A DNA stretch of 53,565 bases from Micromonospora parastrephiae (GTDB taxonomy: Bacteria > Actinomycetota > Actinomycetes > Mycobacteriales > Micromonosporaceae), in NCBI RefSeq assembly GCF_016802865.1, contig NZ_JAEVHM010000020.1, forward strand, positions 1 through 53,565, written 5' to 3'. The notes below the pieces were generated by a model. The model saw only the letters and a program-made list of their open reading frames with translations, was not told where the DNA came from and made no database searches. Made by a program: the position numbers and the translations under genes. Shown one piece after another: positions 1 to 8,057 of the stretch. Every line of letters begins with the position of its first letter. Position 1 is the first letter of the stretch.

Positions 1-889
1 TGCTGCTGGTGGTCGGCGCCACCGTGCCGGCCGCGGCCGCCCGACGTGCCGACCCGGGAGCCGGCTGCCGCCGGACCAGCCCGACTGCAGCGTCTGGGAC
101 GACGAACCCGGCAACCCGGGCGATCCCGGCGGTGGCGGAGACGGCGGCGACGGCGACGGCGGAGACGACAGCGGTGGTGGGGGTGGCGGCGTCTGCCAGT
201 GGGGCGGTCGGGTCATCGCCTGCTACGACGAGGACCTGGGCTGGTTCAACAACGGCGACGGCTGCTACTACAAGGTGGCCGAGCCGCAGGAGGAGGCACC
301 CGAGGGTCAGCAGTGGTACGTGCAGACCTGCAACGGCGGCGACCTCGGATTCCAGGACAACGTGCTGCTGGACGGCCCGCCACCCGGCTTCGGCGCGCCG
401 CCCAACCCGGAGGAGCTGGCCCGCCGCGCCCTGGCGTCGATCAAGCTGTTGCCGGCACGGCTCCGGGTCGCACCCCGCAAGAGCGTCGGCCCGGGTCTCG
501 TCGGTCTGCCGGTGTGGATGTGGGCGACCCCGAGTCCCAGCTACTTCGGGCCGCTGCGCGCGTCCGCGTCCGACCGTGGGTTGACCGTCTCCATCGAGGC
601 GAAGGTCGACCGGATCGTCTGGGACATGGGCAACGGGGAGGACACGGTCACCTGCACCGGCCCGGGTACCCCGTACGACGCGAAGGGCAGTCACGCCGGC
701 CTTCCCTCCCCGGACTGCGGCTTCGACACGGGCTACCCGAAGGCCGGCACCTACCGCGTCGGCGCCACCACGCATTGGAAGGTGCGCTGGTGGACCACGA
801 ACGGCGATGCGAGTGGGGTAATCCCGCAGACCCGGACCAGCGGCACCGTACCGATCCAGATCAACGAACTCCAGGTGGTCACCAGATGA
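1..889 (+). CDS. Secreted hypothetical protein at head of tad locus, 5' partial, apparent frameshift
   Basis: The 5' end lies outside the window. The frame ending at 889 encodes a Gly/Asp-rich linker (about nt 125-195), then a globular region with several Cys and Trp. Bases 3-41 in another frame read like the end of a signal peptide (LLVVGATVPAAAA); the main frame then continues as PTCRPGS. Joining the two needs one extra C in the C run near base 41, so a one-base loss is likely. The stop overlaps the next start (ATGA at 886-889), which indicates translational coupling to the SAF-domain gene and a role at the cell surface with the pilus locus. I recognise no catalytic domain; the exact function is unknown. 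Confidence 0.6.
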   Translation, partial: AAGGRRHRAGRGRPTCRPGSRLPPDQPDCSVWDDEPGNPGDPGGGGDGGDGDGGDDSGGGGGGVCQWGGRVIACYDEDLGWFNNGDGCYYKVAEPQEEAPEGQQWYVQTCNGGDLGFQDNVLLDGPPPGFGAPPNPEELARRALASIKLLPARLRVAPRKSVGPGLVGLPVWMWATPSPSYFGPLRASASDRGLTVSIEAKVDRIVWDMGNGEDTVTCTGPGTPYDAKGSHAGLPSPDCGFDTGYPKAGTYRVGATTHWKVRWWTTNGDASGVIPQTRTSGTVPIQINELQVVTR

Positions 890-1545
890 GCCTCGCGACG
901 CGCAACGGGACCGGTTCGGTGGACGCGCCCGTCACACCGCCCAAGGTGGTCCGGCAGCGCCGGGTCCGCCCGGGGCTGCTGGGTCTGGCCGTACTCCTGA
1001 TCGCCCTGGGCGGGTTGGGCGCGGCGTTCGCGGTCACCTCGGTCCGCGCCACCGGCAGCTACCTGGCGGTGGCCCGGCCGGTGGAGGTGGGCCGGCAGAT
1101 CAGCGCCGCGGACCTGGTCACCGTGCAGGTCGCCGGGGGCCAGGGGCTGCGGCCGGTGCCCGCCGGCCGCCTCGACGAGGTGGTCGGCAGGCGGGCCGCC
1201 GTTGCGCTGGTGCCGGGTACCCTGCTCACCCTGGCGCAGATCACCGATGATCCGCTGCTCGGCCCCGGCCAGCAGCAGATCGCGCTCGGCCTGAAAACCG
1301 CGCAGGTGCCGGCCCGACAGCTGCACCCCGGGGACAAGGTCCTGCTGGTCAGCACCCCGGACGACAACGCGGACGGAAACGCGGCGGCGCCGGGAACCCG
1401 GTTCTCGGCCATCGTGATCGACATGGTCAGCCCGGCCAACGATGACAAGGTTCTCTACCTGGCGCTGCCCGTTCGGGACGTGCCCGCGGTGGTGGCGCTC
1501 GCCGCGCAGGAGCGGATCGCCGTCGTGCTGACCGAGGCGGCCTGA
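886..1545 (+). CDS. SAF-domain protein, CpaB/RcpC-like pilus assembly factor
   Basis: This 219-residue protein has a basic N terminus, one membrane helix at about residues 28-50 (LLGLAVLLIALGGLGAAFAV), then an extracytoplasmic SAF domain (about 60-125, with VGRQISAADLV and PAGRLDEVVGR). This is the layout of CpaB/RcpC, which in Tad systems acts at the outer face of the envelope; in a Gram-positive host it is probably an anchored assembly or stabilising factor. It starts inside the stop of the previous gene, and the next gene starts 2 bp after its stop, so it is in the tad operon. The family call is good; the precise role is inferred from context. Confidence 0.75.
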   Translation: MSLATRNGTGSVDAPVTPPKVVRQRRVRPGLLGLAVLLIALGGLGAAFAVTSVRATGSYLAVARPVEVGRQISAADLVTVQVAGGQGLRPVPAGRLDEVVGRRAAVALVPGTLLTLAQITDDPLLGPGQQQIALGLKTAQVPARQLHPGDKVLLVSTPDDNADGNAAAPGTRFSAIVIDMVSPANDDKVLYLALPVRDVPAVVALAAQERIAVVLTEAA

Positions 1546-1547
1546 GC

Positions 1548-2348
1548 ATGGCGATCGTCGCGCTGGTGTCCGCGAAGGGTTCGCCGGGCGTCACCACGTC
1601 GGCGTTGGCCTGCGCGCTGGCCTGGCATCGGCGGCTGGTGCTCGCCGAGTGCGACCCGTCCGGCGGCTCTATCCTCGCCGGCTACCTGGGGGGCCAGTTG
1701 GACGGGCCGCGTGGCATCGGCGAGCTGGCCGTCGGGGAGCTGCGCGACGGCAACCTGGAGACCGCGTTCTGGTCCCAGCTGGTCGACCTGGACGCGCCCC
1801 GCCGCGAACGGCTGCTGCTGCCCGGGCTCGTCGACCCGGCGCAGGCGGGCAGCGTCACGCCGCTCTGGCAGCGCTTCGCCGACTACTTCAACGCCCTGGA
1901 CCGCGGCACCCCCGGCTACGACGTACTCGTCGACTGCGGGCGGCTGCACGTCGCCGGCCCGCCGTGGCCGCTGCTGCGCGCCGCCTCGGTGGTGCTGCTG
2001 GTCACCCGGGCCCACCTGCCCGACCTCTCCGGGACGCGGGCGGTGGTCACCGCGATCGAACGGGACTTCGCCGAGCACCGGGTGCCGCCGGGCACCCTGC
2101 GGCTGCTGCTGGTCGGCGGCGGGCACAGCCGAGCCGAGATCAGCCGCGCGTTGAAACTGCCGGTGATCGCCCGGCTGCCGCACGACCCGCGTACCGCCGG
2201 GGTGCTCGGCCTGGGTGGGACCGTGCGGTCCGGTCGGCCGCTGCTGCGCGCGGCGGCGGCGCTGGAGGTGCCGATCGGCGCCCTGCTCGAACGGCGGCAG
2301 GCCCGCCTTGCCTGGCCCGTGCAGCAGGGGGTGCCGGATGCGGTTTGA
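1548..2348 (+). CDS. CpaE/MinD-like ATPase of the tad locus with degenerate P-loop
   Basis: The 266-residue protein begins with a ParA/MinD-like fold: a beta strand, then SAKGSPGVTTSALA (about residues 8-21) where the deviant Walker A KGGxGKT is expected. The first signature Lys is present, but the P-loop Lys before Thr is Val. A downstream LAECDPSGG matches the switch-type Asp motif, and DVLVDCGRLH resembles Walker B. In Tad systems CpaE/TadZ localises the secretion machine at the pole. It lies 2 bp after the SAF gene and overlaps tadA by 11 bp. Loss of the P-loop Lys suggests nucleotide binding without normal hydrolysis, or a scaffold role. Confidence 0.75.
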   Translation: MAIVALVSAKGSPGVTTSALACALAWHRRLVLAECDPSGGSILAGYLGGQLDGPRGIGELAVGELRDGNLETAFWSQLVDLDAPRRERLLLPGLVDPAQAGSVTPLWQRFADYFNALDRGTPGYDVLVDCGRLHVAGPPWPLLRAASVVLLVTRAHLPDLSGTRAVVTAIERDFAEHRVPPGTLRLLLVGGGHSRAEISRALKLPVIARLPHDPRTAGVLGLGGTVRSGRPLLRAAAALEVPIGALLERRQARLAWPVQQGVPDAV

Positions 2349-3885
2349 GCCGGTCTCCACCGATCCGCGCCAGCAGCCACCGGACGTCACCTCCATCGCG
2401 CCTCCGCTGCCCGCACCGAACGGCCGCCACCAGCACCAGTCCCGGTCCGCGCCACCGGCCGCGCCCACGGCCGGCCCGCCGACGCCGGAGCCTCCGCTGC
2501 GCCCGCGAATGGACTTCCAGGTCGTCCGGGAGCTACGCCGGGAACTCACCGAACGGCTCACCCTGTGGCAGCGCGGTCGGGAGTTCACCGCCGACGAGGA
2601 GGACACCGAGCGGGCGCGGCTCGCCGTCACGGTGGTCGCCGCGTACGCGGACTCCGTCCGCCGGGCCGGCACGCCGATGGCCGCAGATGAGGAACGGCTG
2701 CTGCTCGACCAGGTGACCGCCGAGCTGGTCGGCCTCGGCCGGCTACAGACCCTGCTGGTCGACGACACGATCGAGGAGGTGCACATCCTCGGCTGCGACC
2801 AGGTGCGCATCACCCGGCACGGCGGCGGGGTGGACTGGGCCGAGCCGATCGCCGACAGCGACGCCGAGCTGGTCGAGATCCTCCAGGCGGCGGCCCGCCG
2901 GGCGGGCGCGACCGAGCGGTCCCTGTCCACCGTGAAGCCCACCCTCGACCTGCAACTGCCCGACGGCAGTCGACTGGCCGCGGTGTTCCTGGTCAGCCAC
3001 CGTCCGTACGCGGTGATCCGCAAGCACAACACGCTGGACGTGAGCCTGGACGACGTGGCCGGGGCCCGGGGTGACCTGGACGAGATGATCGACCCGCTGC
3101 TGCGCGACTTCCTCCGCGCGGCGATGCGCGCCGGGCTGAACATCATGGTCGCCGGGCTGGCCGGCGCCGGTAAGACCACGATCATCCGGGCGTTGATGAA
3201 CGAGATCCCGCCCGACGAGCCGTACGTGCTGCTGGAGGAGAGCCGGGAGCTGCTGCCGGCACGCCGCCGCGAGCGGCACCGGGCGGTGATGAGCTTCGAG
3301 GCCCGGGAGGGGCACGGCGAGCGCGGTTTCGACGGCCGCCCGGCCGGTGAGGTGACCATCGCCGACCTGATTCCGCTGTCGCTGCGGATGGGCGTGCTGC
3401 GGATCATCGTCGGTGAGGTGCGGTCCCGGGAGATCGTGCCGATGCTCCAGGCGATGACCACCAGCCGGGGCTCGATGTGCACCATCCACGCCCGCACGGC
3501 CGCCGGTGTGGGTGAACGGATCGTGGAGCTGGCGTTGGCGCACGGCCGCGAGATGACCGTCGACCAGGCCCGCCGGATGGCCGGCAACGCCCTCGACCTG
3601 ATCGTCTACGTCACCGTCGAGGACGAGACCGCCATCGGTGGGCGTAAACACCGGTTCGTCTCGCACGTCGAGGAGGTGATCGGTGCCGGCGAGGGCGGTC
3701 GGATCACCACCACCACCGTCTTCGGACCCGGCCCGGACGGCCGCGCGGTCCCCCGACACCTGCCTGAGCGCGTTCGCGACCAGTTGCTGCGGGTGGGCTA
3801 CGACGCCCGGCTGCTGACCAGATGGATCGATGCCGGCACGGGCGCCTGGCGCCGCGCCCGGCAGACCCGACTGGCCCGGCGGTGA
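2338..3885 (+). CDS. tadA: TadA/CpaF secretion ATPase
   Basis: This is a 515-residue type II/IV secretion ATPase, the motor of Tad pilus assembly on the cytoplasmic membrane face. After a Pro-rich N-terminal tail (about 1-55) come the N-terminal domain and a RecA-like core with Walker A GLAGAGKTT (Lys279), an Asp box around LLEESRELLPARR, Walker B-like LRIIVGEVRSREIV (about 350-365) and a His box SMCTIHARTAAG (about 375-388). ATG at 2338 was chosen because an AGGGGG ribosome-binding site lies just upstream and it overlaps the cpaE-like stop, as in an operon. The longer open frame upstream is only antisense-like composition. The ATPase looks intact and complete. Confidence 0.93.
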   Translation: MRFEPVSTDPRQQPPDVTSIAPPLPAPNGRHQHQSRSAPPAAPTAGPPTPEPPLRPRMDFQVVRELRRELTERLTLWQRGREFTADEEDTERARLAVTVVAAYADSVRRAGTPMAADEERLLLDQVTAELVGLGRLQTLLVDDTIEEVHILGCDQVRITRHGGGVDWAEPIADSDAELVEILQAAARRAGATERSLSTVKPTLDLQLPDGSRLAAVFLVSHRPYAVIRKHNTLDVSLDDVAGARGDLDEMIDPLLRDFLRAAMRAGLNIMVAGLAGAGKTTIIRALMNEIPPDEPYVLLEESRELLPARRRERHRAVMSFEAREGHGERGFDGRPAGEVTIADLIPLSLRMGVLRIIVGEVRSREIVPMLQAMTTSRGSMCTIHARTAAGVGERIVELALAHGREMTVDQARRMAGNALDLIVYVTVEDETAIGGRKHRFVSHVEEVIGAGEGGRITTTTVFGPGPDGRAVPRHLPERVRDQLLRVGYDARLLTRWIDAGTGAWRRARQTRLARR

Positions 3886-3889
3886 CGTG

Positions 3890-4792
3890 ATGGCGAACAG
3901 CCTGGAGCTGATCGCGGTGGTCTCCGGGGCCGCGTGTGTGGCCGGTCTGCTGCTGGCCGTGGTGGCGTTGGTCGGTACCCGCCGGCCCGCCGGACCGGCT
4001 CCGGGTGCCGGGCCGGGTCTGAGTCGGCTGTGGCGGGGCCCCGGCACCACACCGGCCGAGCGGCGGGCCTACCAGGCGCTCCTGCTCGCCGCGGTGGGCG
4101 CCGGGGCGTTGGCCTTCCTGCTGACCGGACTGCCGGTGGTGGGCCTGCTGGTGGCCGTGGCGGTGCCCGGCACCCCGTGGCTGTTCGGGGTGGGCAAGGC
4201 CGAGCAGCGGGCGATCGCGCGGATCGAGGCGGTCGGCGAGTGGACCCGCCGACTCAAGGACGTCTCCGGCACCGGTCAGGGCCTCCAACAGTCGATCATC
4301 GGGACGATCGGCAGCGTTCCGCCCGGCATCGAGGACGAGGTCCGGCTGCTCGCCGCCCGGCTGCAGGCCGGCTGGATGGCGCGCTCCGCGCTGCTGGCGT
4401 TCGCCGACGAGATCGGCGATCCCGTCTGCGACCAGGTGGTCGCGGCGCTGATCCTGCACCTCACCGACCGGGGCGAGCGGCTGGGTGACGTGCTCGGTTC
4501 GATCGCCGGCGCGGCCGCGGCGGAGGTGGCGACCCGTCGGGAGATCGAGGCCAAACGGACCCAGCCGCGGTTCGCGGTCCGCTTCCTCACCGGGATGACG
4601 CTGGCCACCCTGGCGTACGGGCTGATCAACACCGAGTACATCAAGCCGTACGGCACGCCGGTCGGTCAGGTGGTGATGGCCGTCCTCGGTGCCGCCTTCA
4701 TCGGCCTGCTGGCCTGGGTGCGGTCGATGAGTCAGCCGCGGCGGCCGGCCCGGTTCCTACCGGCACCGGACCCGGACGAGGTGATCGCGTGA
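3890..4792 (+). CDS. tadB: TadB, type II secretion F-domain membrane protein
   Basis: The 300-residue integral membrane protein has hydrophobic helices at about 7-28, 65-105, 225-245 and 258-278. Between them is a T2SF domain (RRLKDVSGTGQGLQQSIIG, GDPVCDQVVAALILHLTDRG) facing the cytoplasm. TadB pairs with TadC as the inner-membrane platform that TadA acts on. ATG 3890 was chosen over an upstream in-frame ATG inside tadA because it begins at the first hydrophobic segment and lies 5 bp after the tadA stop. The stop codon is embedded in the first bases of the GTGAGCGCGAGGAGTG-type spacer that precedes tadC. Confidence 0.88.
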   Translation: MANSLELIAVVSGAACVAGLLLAVVALVGTRRPAGPAPGAGPGLSRLWRGPGTTPAERRAYQALLLAAVGAGALAFLLTGLPVVGLLVAVAVPGTPWLFGVGKAEQRAIARIEAVGEWTRRLKDVSGTGQGLQQSIIGTIGSVPPGIEDEVRLLAARLQAGWMARSALLAFADEIGDPVCDQVVAALILHLTDRGERLGDVLGSIAGAAAAEVATRREIEAKRTQPRFAVRFLTGMTLATLAYGLINTEYIKPYGTPVGQVVMAVLGAAFIGLLAWVRSMSQPRRPARFLPAPDPDEVIA

Positions 4793-4847
4793 GCGCGAGG
4801 AGTGCGGCGCGGCGGAGCCCCGTGGTCGCGAGCGAAGGGCGGCTCCG
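4789..4847 (+). repeat. GTGAGCGCGAGGAGTG-type intergenic spacer repeat between tadB and tadC
   Basis: The 59 bp begins with GTGAGCGCGAGGAGTG, continues through GAGCCCCG and GTCGCGA, and ends in GAAGGGCGG just before the tadC ATG. It shares this framework with the 56-bp tandem repeat at 41402-41520 (minus strand). In both places the upstream gene's TGA stop is part of the opening GTGAGC, and the repeat supplies the SD-like purine tract for the next gene. It appears to be a dispersed, mobile-like spacer that keeps translational coupling. Confidence 0.6.
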
Positions 4848-5720
4848 ATGATCGTCAACTGGCCGCTGGTCCTCGCGGTGTGCGGCGGGGCGGGGATCGG
4901 ACTGGGCCTGTTCCTGGTGGTCCGGGAGCTGGTGCCGGCAACCCCGGCGCTCGGGCCGGCGCTACGCCGCCTGCACCAGCCGCCGGGCACCGGGCGGGTC
5001 CCGACTCCCGCCTCCCGCCGGCTGGACTGGTTGAGCGGGTTGTCGCGCTGGCTGCGACCGCCGCACCGGCAACTCGCCCTGATCGGCCAGACCTCCGAGC
5101 AGTACGCGCTGTCGGTGCTGCTCTCCGCGCTGTTCGGACTGGCCACGCCGACCCTGCTCGGGGTGGCGCTGCTGGCGTTCGGCATCTCGTTTCCGCTGGC
5201 GGTGCCGGTGCTGGGCAGCCTCGGCCTGGCGCTGATGGGTGGCCTGCTGGCGCACCGGTCGGTCCTGACCAAGGCCGACGCGGCCCGCGACGAATTCCGC
5301 CAGGCCGTGTGCACGTACCTGGATCTGGTGGCGCTGCAGCTGTCCGCCGCGCACGGACCGGTGCAGTCGCTGGAGCGGGCGGCGGCGGTCTGTGACGGCT
5401 GGGTGTTCGACCGACTCCAGGAGTCGCTGCGGATCGCCCAGATGCAGATGCACGCGCCCTGGGACGAACTGCGTGACCTCGCCGACAAGATCGGGATCCC
5501 GGAGTTGGGCGACGTCGGCGCGATCATGCGCTCCTCCGGCAGTGAGGGCGCGCAGGTGCACGAGACCCTGCGCAGCCGCGCCGACTCACTGCGCGACCAG
5601 ATCCGCACCGACAACCTGGCCCGGGCCGAGGGGGTGACCAGTCGACTCGACATTCCGGGGGCACTGCTCGTCTTCGTGCTGCTCGGCTTCGTCGTCTATC
5701 CGTTCATCGCCCGTATCTGA
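4848..5720 (+). CDS. tadC: TadC, type II secretion F-domain membrane protein
   Basis: The 290-residue protein has an N-terminal helix (about 5-24), a hydrophobic pair (about 88-135), a T2SF domain (FRQAVCTYLDLVALQLSAAH, VFDRLQESLRIAQMQM, GDVGAIMRSSGSEGAQVHE) and a C-terminal helix (ALLVFVLLGFVVYPFIA). It is the partner of TadB in the inner-membrane platform of the pilus machine. The ATG at 4848 follows the spacer repeat, whose GAAGGG tract is the only plausible ribosome-binding site. Length and topology are normal for the family. Confidence 0.88.
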   Translation: MIVNWPLVLAVCGGAGIGLGLFLVVRELVPATPALGPALRRLHQPPGTGRVPTPASRRLDWLSGLSRWLRPPHRQLALIGQTSEQYALSVLLSALFGLATPTLLGVALLAFGISFPLAVPVLGSLGLALMGGLLAHRSVLTKADAARDEFRQAVCTYLDLVALQLSAAHGPVQSLERAAAVCDGWVFDRLQESLRIAQMQMHAPWDELRDLADKIGIPELGDVGAIMRSSGSEGAQVHETLRSRADSLRDQIRTDNLARAEGVTSRLDIPGALLVFVLLGFVVYPFIARI

Positions 5721-5744
5721 CCCACCTTCGTGAAGGAGTACGCC

Positions 5745-5951
5745 ATGTCCATCCTCAGCTATCTGCACGTCGTGGTGACGACGCGCCTGGCCGAGCTGCG
5801 CCACGACGGCGAGCGCGGCGACAGTCCCGTACCGACCGCCGTGATCATCTTCGGTCTGGTCTTCGTCGCAACGGTCGTCACGGGCCTGGCTCTGACCAAG
5901 GCCGACGATTGGATGAGTTCCATTCCGAACCACTCGAACCCCACCAAGTAG
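5745..5951 (+). CDS. Flp-like small pilin or pilin-related membrane peptide
   Basis: This is a 68-residue peptide with one hydrophobic segment (PTAVIIFGLVFVATVVTGLA, about 30-49) after a charged stretch (RHDGERGDS) and a short polar tail. Size, single helix and position between tadC and the TadE-like genes match Flp prepilins. The classic processing site G/A-x4-E is not clear here, and no TadV prepilin peptidase gene is in the window. ATG 5745 was chosen over GTG 5730 because GAAGGAG lies at ideal spacing before it. It could be the major pilin or a minor membrane peptide. Confidence 0.65.
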   Translation: MSILSYLHVVVTTRLAELRHDGERGDSPVPTAVIIFGLVFVATVVTGLALTKADDWMSSIPNHSNPTK

Positions 5952-5956
5952 TCGCC

Positions 5957-6406
5957 ATGCGCCGAGCCGCGTTCCCGGGGTGGCGCCGGGCGGTCAGCGC
6001 CGCCCGGCGCCGCCTCGCGGCCGGCGATCGGGAGCGGGGAGCCAATCCGGTGGAACTCGCCGTGGTGATGCCGCTGATCCTGGTGCTGCTCTTCGCCTCG
6101 CTTCAGGTGTCGGCCGTCTTCCTGGCCCGCTCCACGGCGTTGAACGCCGCGCAGAGCGGCGTCAACGCCCAACGGGTCTACCAGGCCGAGGACGGTGCCG
6201 GGGTGGCCAGCGCCACCCGGTTCCTGAGGGCCACCGGAGGGTGGCTGTTGGGCTGGGAAACGACCGGACCGACCTGCGCGATCACCAACGCGGACACCGA
6301 GGTGACCTGCACGGTGAGCGGCCGGTCCCTGTCGGTCGTACCGGGCGTGGACTTCGCGGTGCGGCAGACCGCGCACGGGACGGTGGAGAGGGTGACCCAG
6401 CCGTGA
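5957..6406 (+). CDS. TadE-like pseudopilin
   Basis: The 149-residue protein has a basic N terminus, then RGANPVELAVVMPLILVLLF (about 32-51), the typical TadE motif of a short charged lead followed by a pilin-like helix with a Glu five residues in. The rest is extracytoplasmic with two Cys near the end of the domain (PTCAI, EVTCTV). TadE-like pseudopilins are minor components needed for Tad assembly. ATG 5957 lies 5 bp after the Flp-like stop; an upstream in-frame ATG would overlap that gene. Its stop overlaps the next start (GTGA). Confidence 0.8.
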   Translation: MRRAAFPGWRRAVSAARRRLAAGDRERGANPVELAVVMPLILVLLFASLQVSAVFLARSTALNAAQSGVNAQRVYQAEDGAGVASATRFLRATGGWLLGWETTGPTCAITNADTEVTCTVSGRSLSVVPGVDFAVRQTAHGTVERVTQP

Positions 6407-6927
6407 GCCGGGCCGCCGAGCGGGGCTCGGTCTCCATCGAGGTGGCGGTGCTCGCGCCGGCGTTCATCGCGTTGATGGTGCTGGCCGGCGTGGCCGGGCG
6501 CAGCGCGGTGGCGACGGAGGCGGTCGAGGCCGCCGCGCACGACGCGGCCCGCGCCGCCTCCATCTCCCGGACCTCCGACGCCGCCGAGGACGCAGCGCTG
6601 GAGGCCGCCCGGAAGCAACTGGACTGGCACGGGCTGGCCTGCGCCAACGAGCTCGCACCGACGCTCAGCGGCTCGGTGGCCGGCGAAGACGTCAGCTTCG
6701 ACAAGGCTTTCAGCAGCTCGGTCGGCGCGGACGCCACGGTGACGGTGCGAATCAGCTGCCTGGTGTCCTTCAAGGACATCTTCCTCGACGTGGCACCCGG
6801 GATGCCGACCGAGAACGAGGTCAGCGCGGAGTTCACCTCCCCGCTGGACCGCTACCGGAGCAGAGCTCTCGGATTCGGGACTGCTGAGACGGGTTCCGCG
6901 GCCAAATCCAGTGCGGGTGGCGTGTGA
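6403..6927 (+). CDS. Second TadE/TadF-like pseudopilin
   Basis: The GTG start at 6403 overlaps the stop of the first TadE-like gene. The 174-residue product begins MSRAAERGSVSIEVAVLAPA, again a short charged lead, Glu and a hydrophobic helix, followed by an Ala-rich segment (VEAAAHDAARAAS) and a domain with two Cys (LACANEL, ISCLVSF). It is probably the partner minor pseudopilin of the locus. An open frame running in from 5980 is a shadow of the preceding gene. The TadG-like gene that should follow directly is displaced about 1.1 kb downstream by the pentapeptide-repeat gene. Confidence 0.78.
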   Translation: MSRAAERGSVSIEVAVLAPAFIALMVLAGVAGRSAVATEAVEAAAHDAARAASISRTSDAAEDAALEAARKQLDWHGLACANELAPTLSGSVAGEDVSFDKAFSSSVGADATVTVRISCLVSFKDIFLDVAPGMPTENEVSAEFTSPLDRYRSRALGFGTAETGSAAKSSAGGV

Positions 6928-6962
6928 TGAGGGGCGTACGGGTCGGCGGCACGTCGGCTGGT

Positions 6963-7913
6963 CTAGCTGCTCGCCGGTGGCTCGTGAAGCTGGTCCGGGT
7001 TGAAGCCCATCGGCCATCTGGTCCGCTGGTCGAAGTGGACGCCCGTCAGGTCGGCGCCGTCGAGGCAAGCTCCGGTGAGATCGGCGCCGCGGAGATCCGC
7101 GCGCTGGAGATCGGCGCCTTGGAGGTGAGCACCGGTGAGTCTGGCGTTGACCAGCCGGGCACCGCCGAGGTGAGCCCGCCGCAGGTCGGTTGCCGTCAGG
7201 TAGGCATCGTCGAGTTGCGCTCGTTGCAGCCACGCGCCGGCAAGGTTGGCGTCTCGGCAGATGAGTCGGCGCAGGTCGCGACCGGCCAGGCTGGCGATCC
7301 GCAGGTCCGCGAAGGACAGGTAGAGCGGTCGTTCGTCACCGGGGCGGGGCCGGTCCCCGAGGATGTACAACGCCATCTGGACATCCTCGGCCCGCAAGCC
7401 GAGCCGCTGCATGCCGTCGTCGAGTGCCGGCGTGGTGTGCTGGTGATCGGGCTGCGGCGGGGTCGTCCAGGGCGACCGGTTCCGGATGAACGCCGTGAGG
7501 ATCTTGGTGATCGTCGGCCGGTCCTCGGACGAGTCCTTGGCGACGCGTTCGAGCGCGTAGAGGCCACCTATCCGTACGTGGATGCTGTCACTGGCCAGTT
7601 GTTCGATGGCTCGGGTCGTGCGGTCGGTGATCTGGCCATGGCGACTGATCTGGACCTGCCGCCACGTCGCGATGGCGCCTGCGACCAGGATGAGACCGGC
7701 GAGACCCTGCAGGAGGGTCGATCGGGCGTTGTTCTGCAGCTGGGCCTGCGCCTGTTGCAAGGTGATGCGCGTTTCTGCGTCCGGTACGCCTCGAAGGTCA
7801 GCGTTCGACAGGTTCGGATGCAGCACCAGCGGGACGAACATCAGGGCGCCGATCGCGAGGAGGACGGCGACTGCGAGAAGGAGCCCGGCGAGCCAGGTGG
7901 TGGGTCGTCTCAT
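6963..7913 (-). CDS. Membrane-anchored pentapeptide-repeat protein inside tad locus
   Basis: The 316-residue protein has two hydrophobic helices (about 7-32 and 68-86), a middle region with SIHVRIGGLYALERVAKDS, and a C-terminal block of pentapeptide repeats of the A(D/N)Lxx type (LSFADLRIASLAGRDLRRL through GADLTGACLDGADLTGVHF, about 200-295), which would form a right-handed quadrilateral beta-helix. ATG 7913 was preferred to an upstream ATG at 7976 because GGGAGGAGG sits 9 bp before it. It is transcribed against the tad genes, between two of them, so it looks like a later insertion. Function is unknown; proteins of this kind are common in actinomycetes near membranes. Confidence 0.8.
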   Translation of the reverse strand: MRRPTTWLAGLLLAVAVLLAIGALMFVPLVLHPNLSNADLRGVPDAETRITLQQAQAQLQNNARSTLLQGLAGLILVAGAIATWRQVQISRHGQITDRTTRAIEQLASDSIHVRIGGLYALERVAKDSSEDRPTITKILTAFIRNRSPWTTPPQPDHQHTTPALDDGMQRLGLRAEDVQMALYILGDRPRPGDERPLYLSFADLRIASLAGRDLRRLICRDANLAGAWLQRAQLDDAYLTATDLRRAHLGGARLVNARLTGAHLQGADLQRADLRGADLTGACLDGADLTGVHFDQRTRWPMGFNPDQLHEPPASS

Positions 7914-8057
7914 CGACAGCTGCCTCCTCCCGGAGACCAGATCAACATTCGGCCGGCTGGAGTCTGGCCGTGGCACCGTCCGGCAGAACGTTCACTGGTC
8001 GCGGCCACGGCGATTATGCCGTACGACCCGTCAAGGAGGGGCCGCCGTCAGGTCGGG

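Noticed and set aside
1455..3587. Long minus-strand open frame of about 710 codons across tadA
   Set aside because: Antisense to clear CpaE-like and TadA genes, Ser/Arg-rich composition, no homology; an artefact of very high GC.
6924..8057. Upstream extension of the TadG-like frame
   Set aside because: Runs antisense through the pentapeptide-repeat gene; the real start is near 8058 or 8124.
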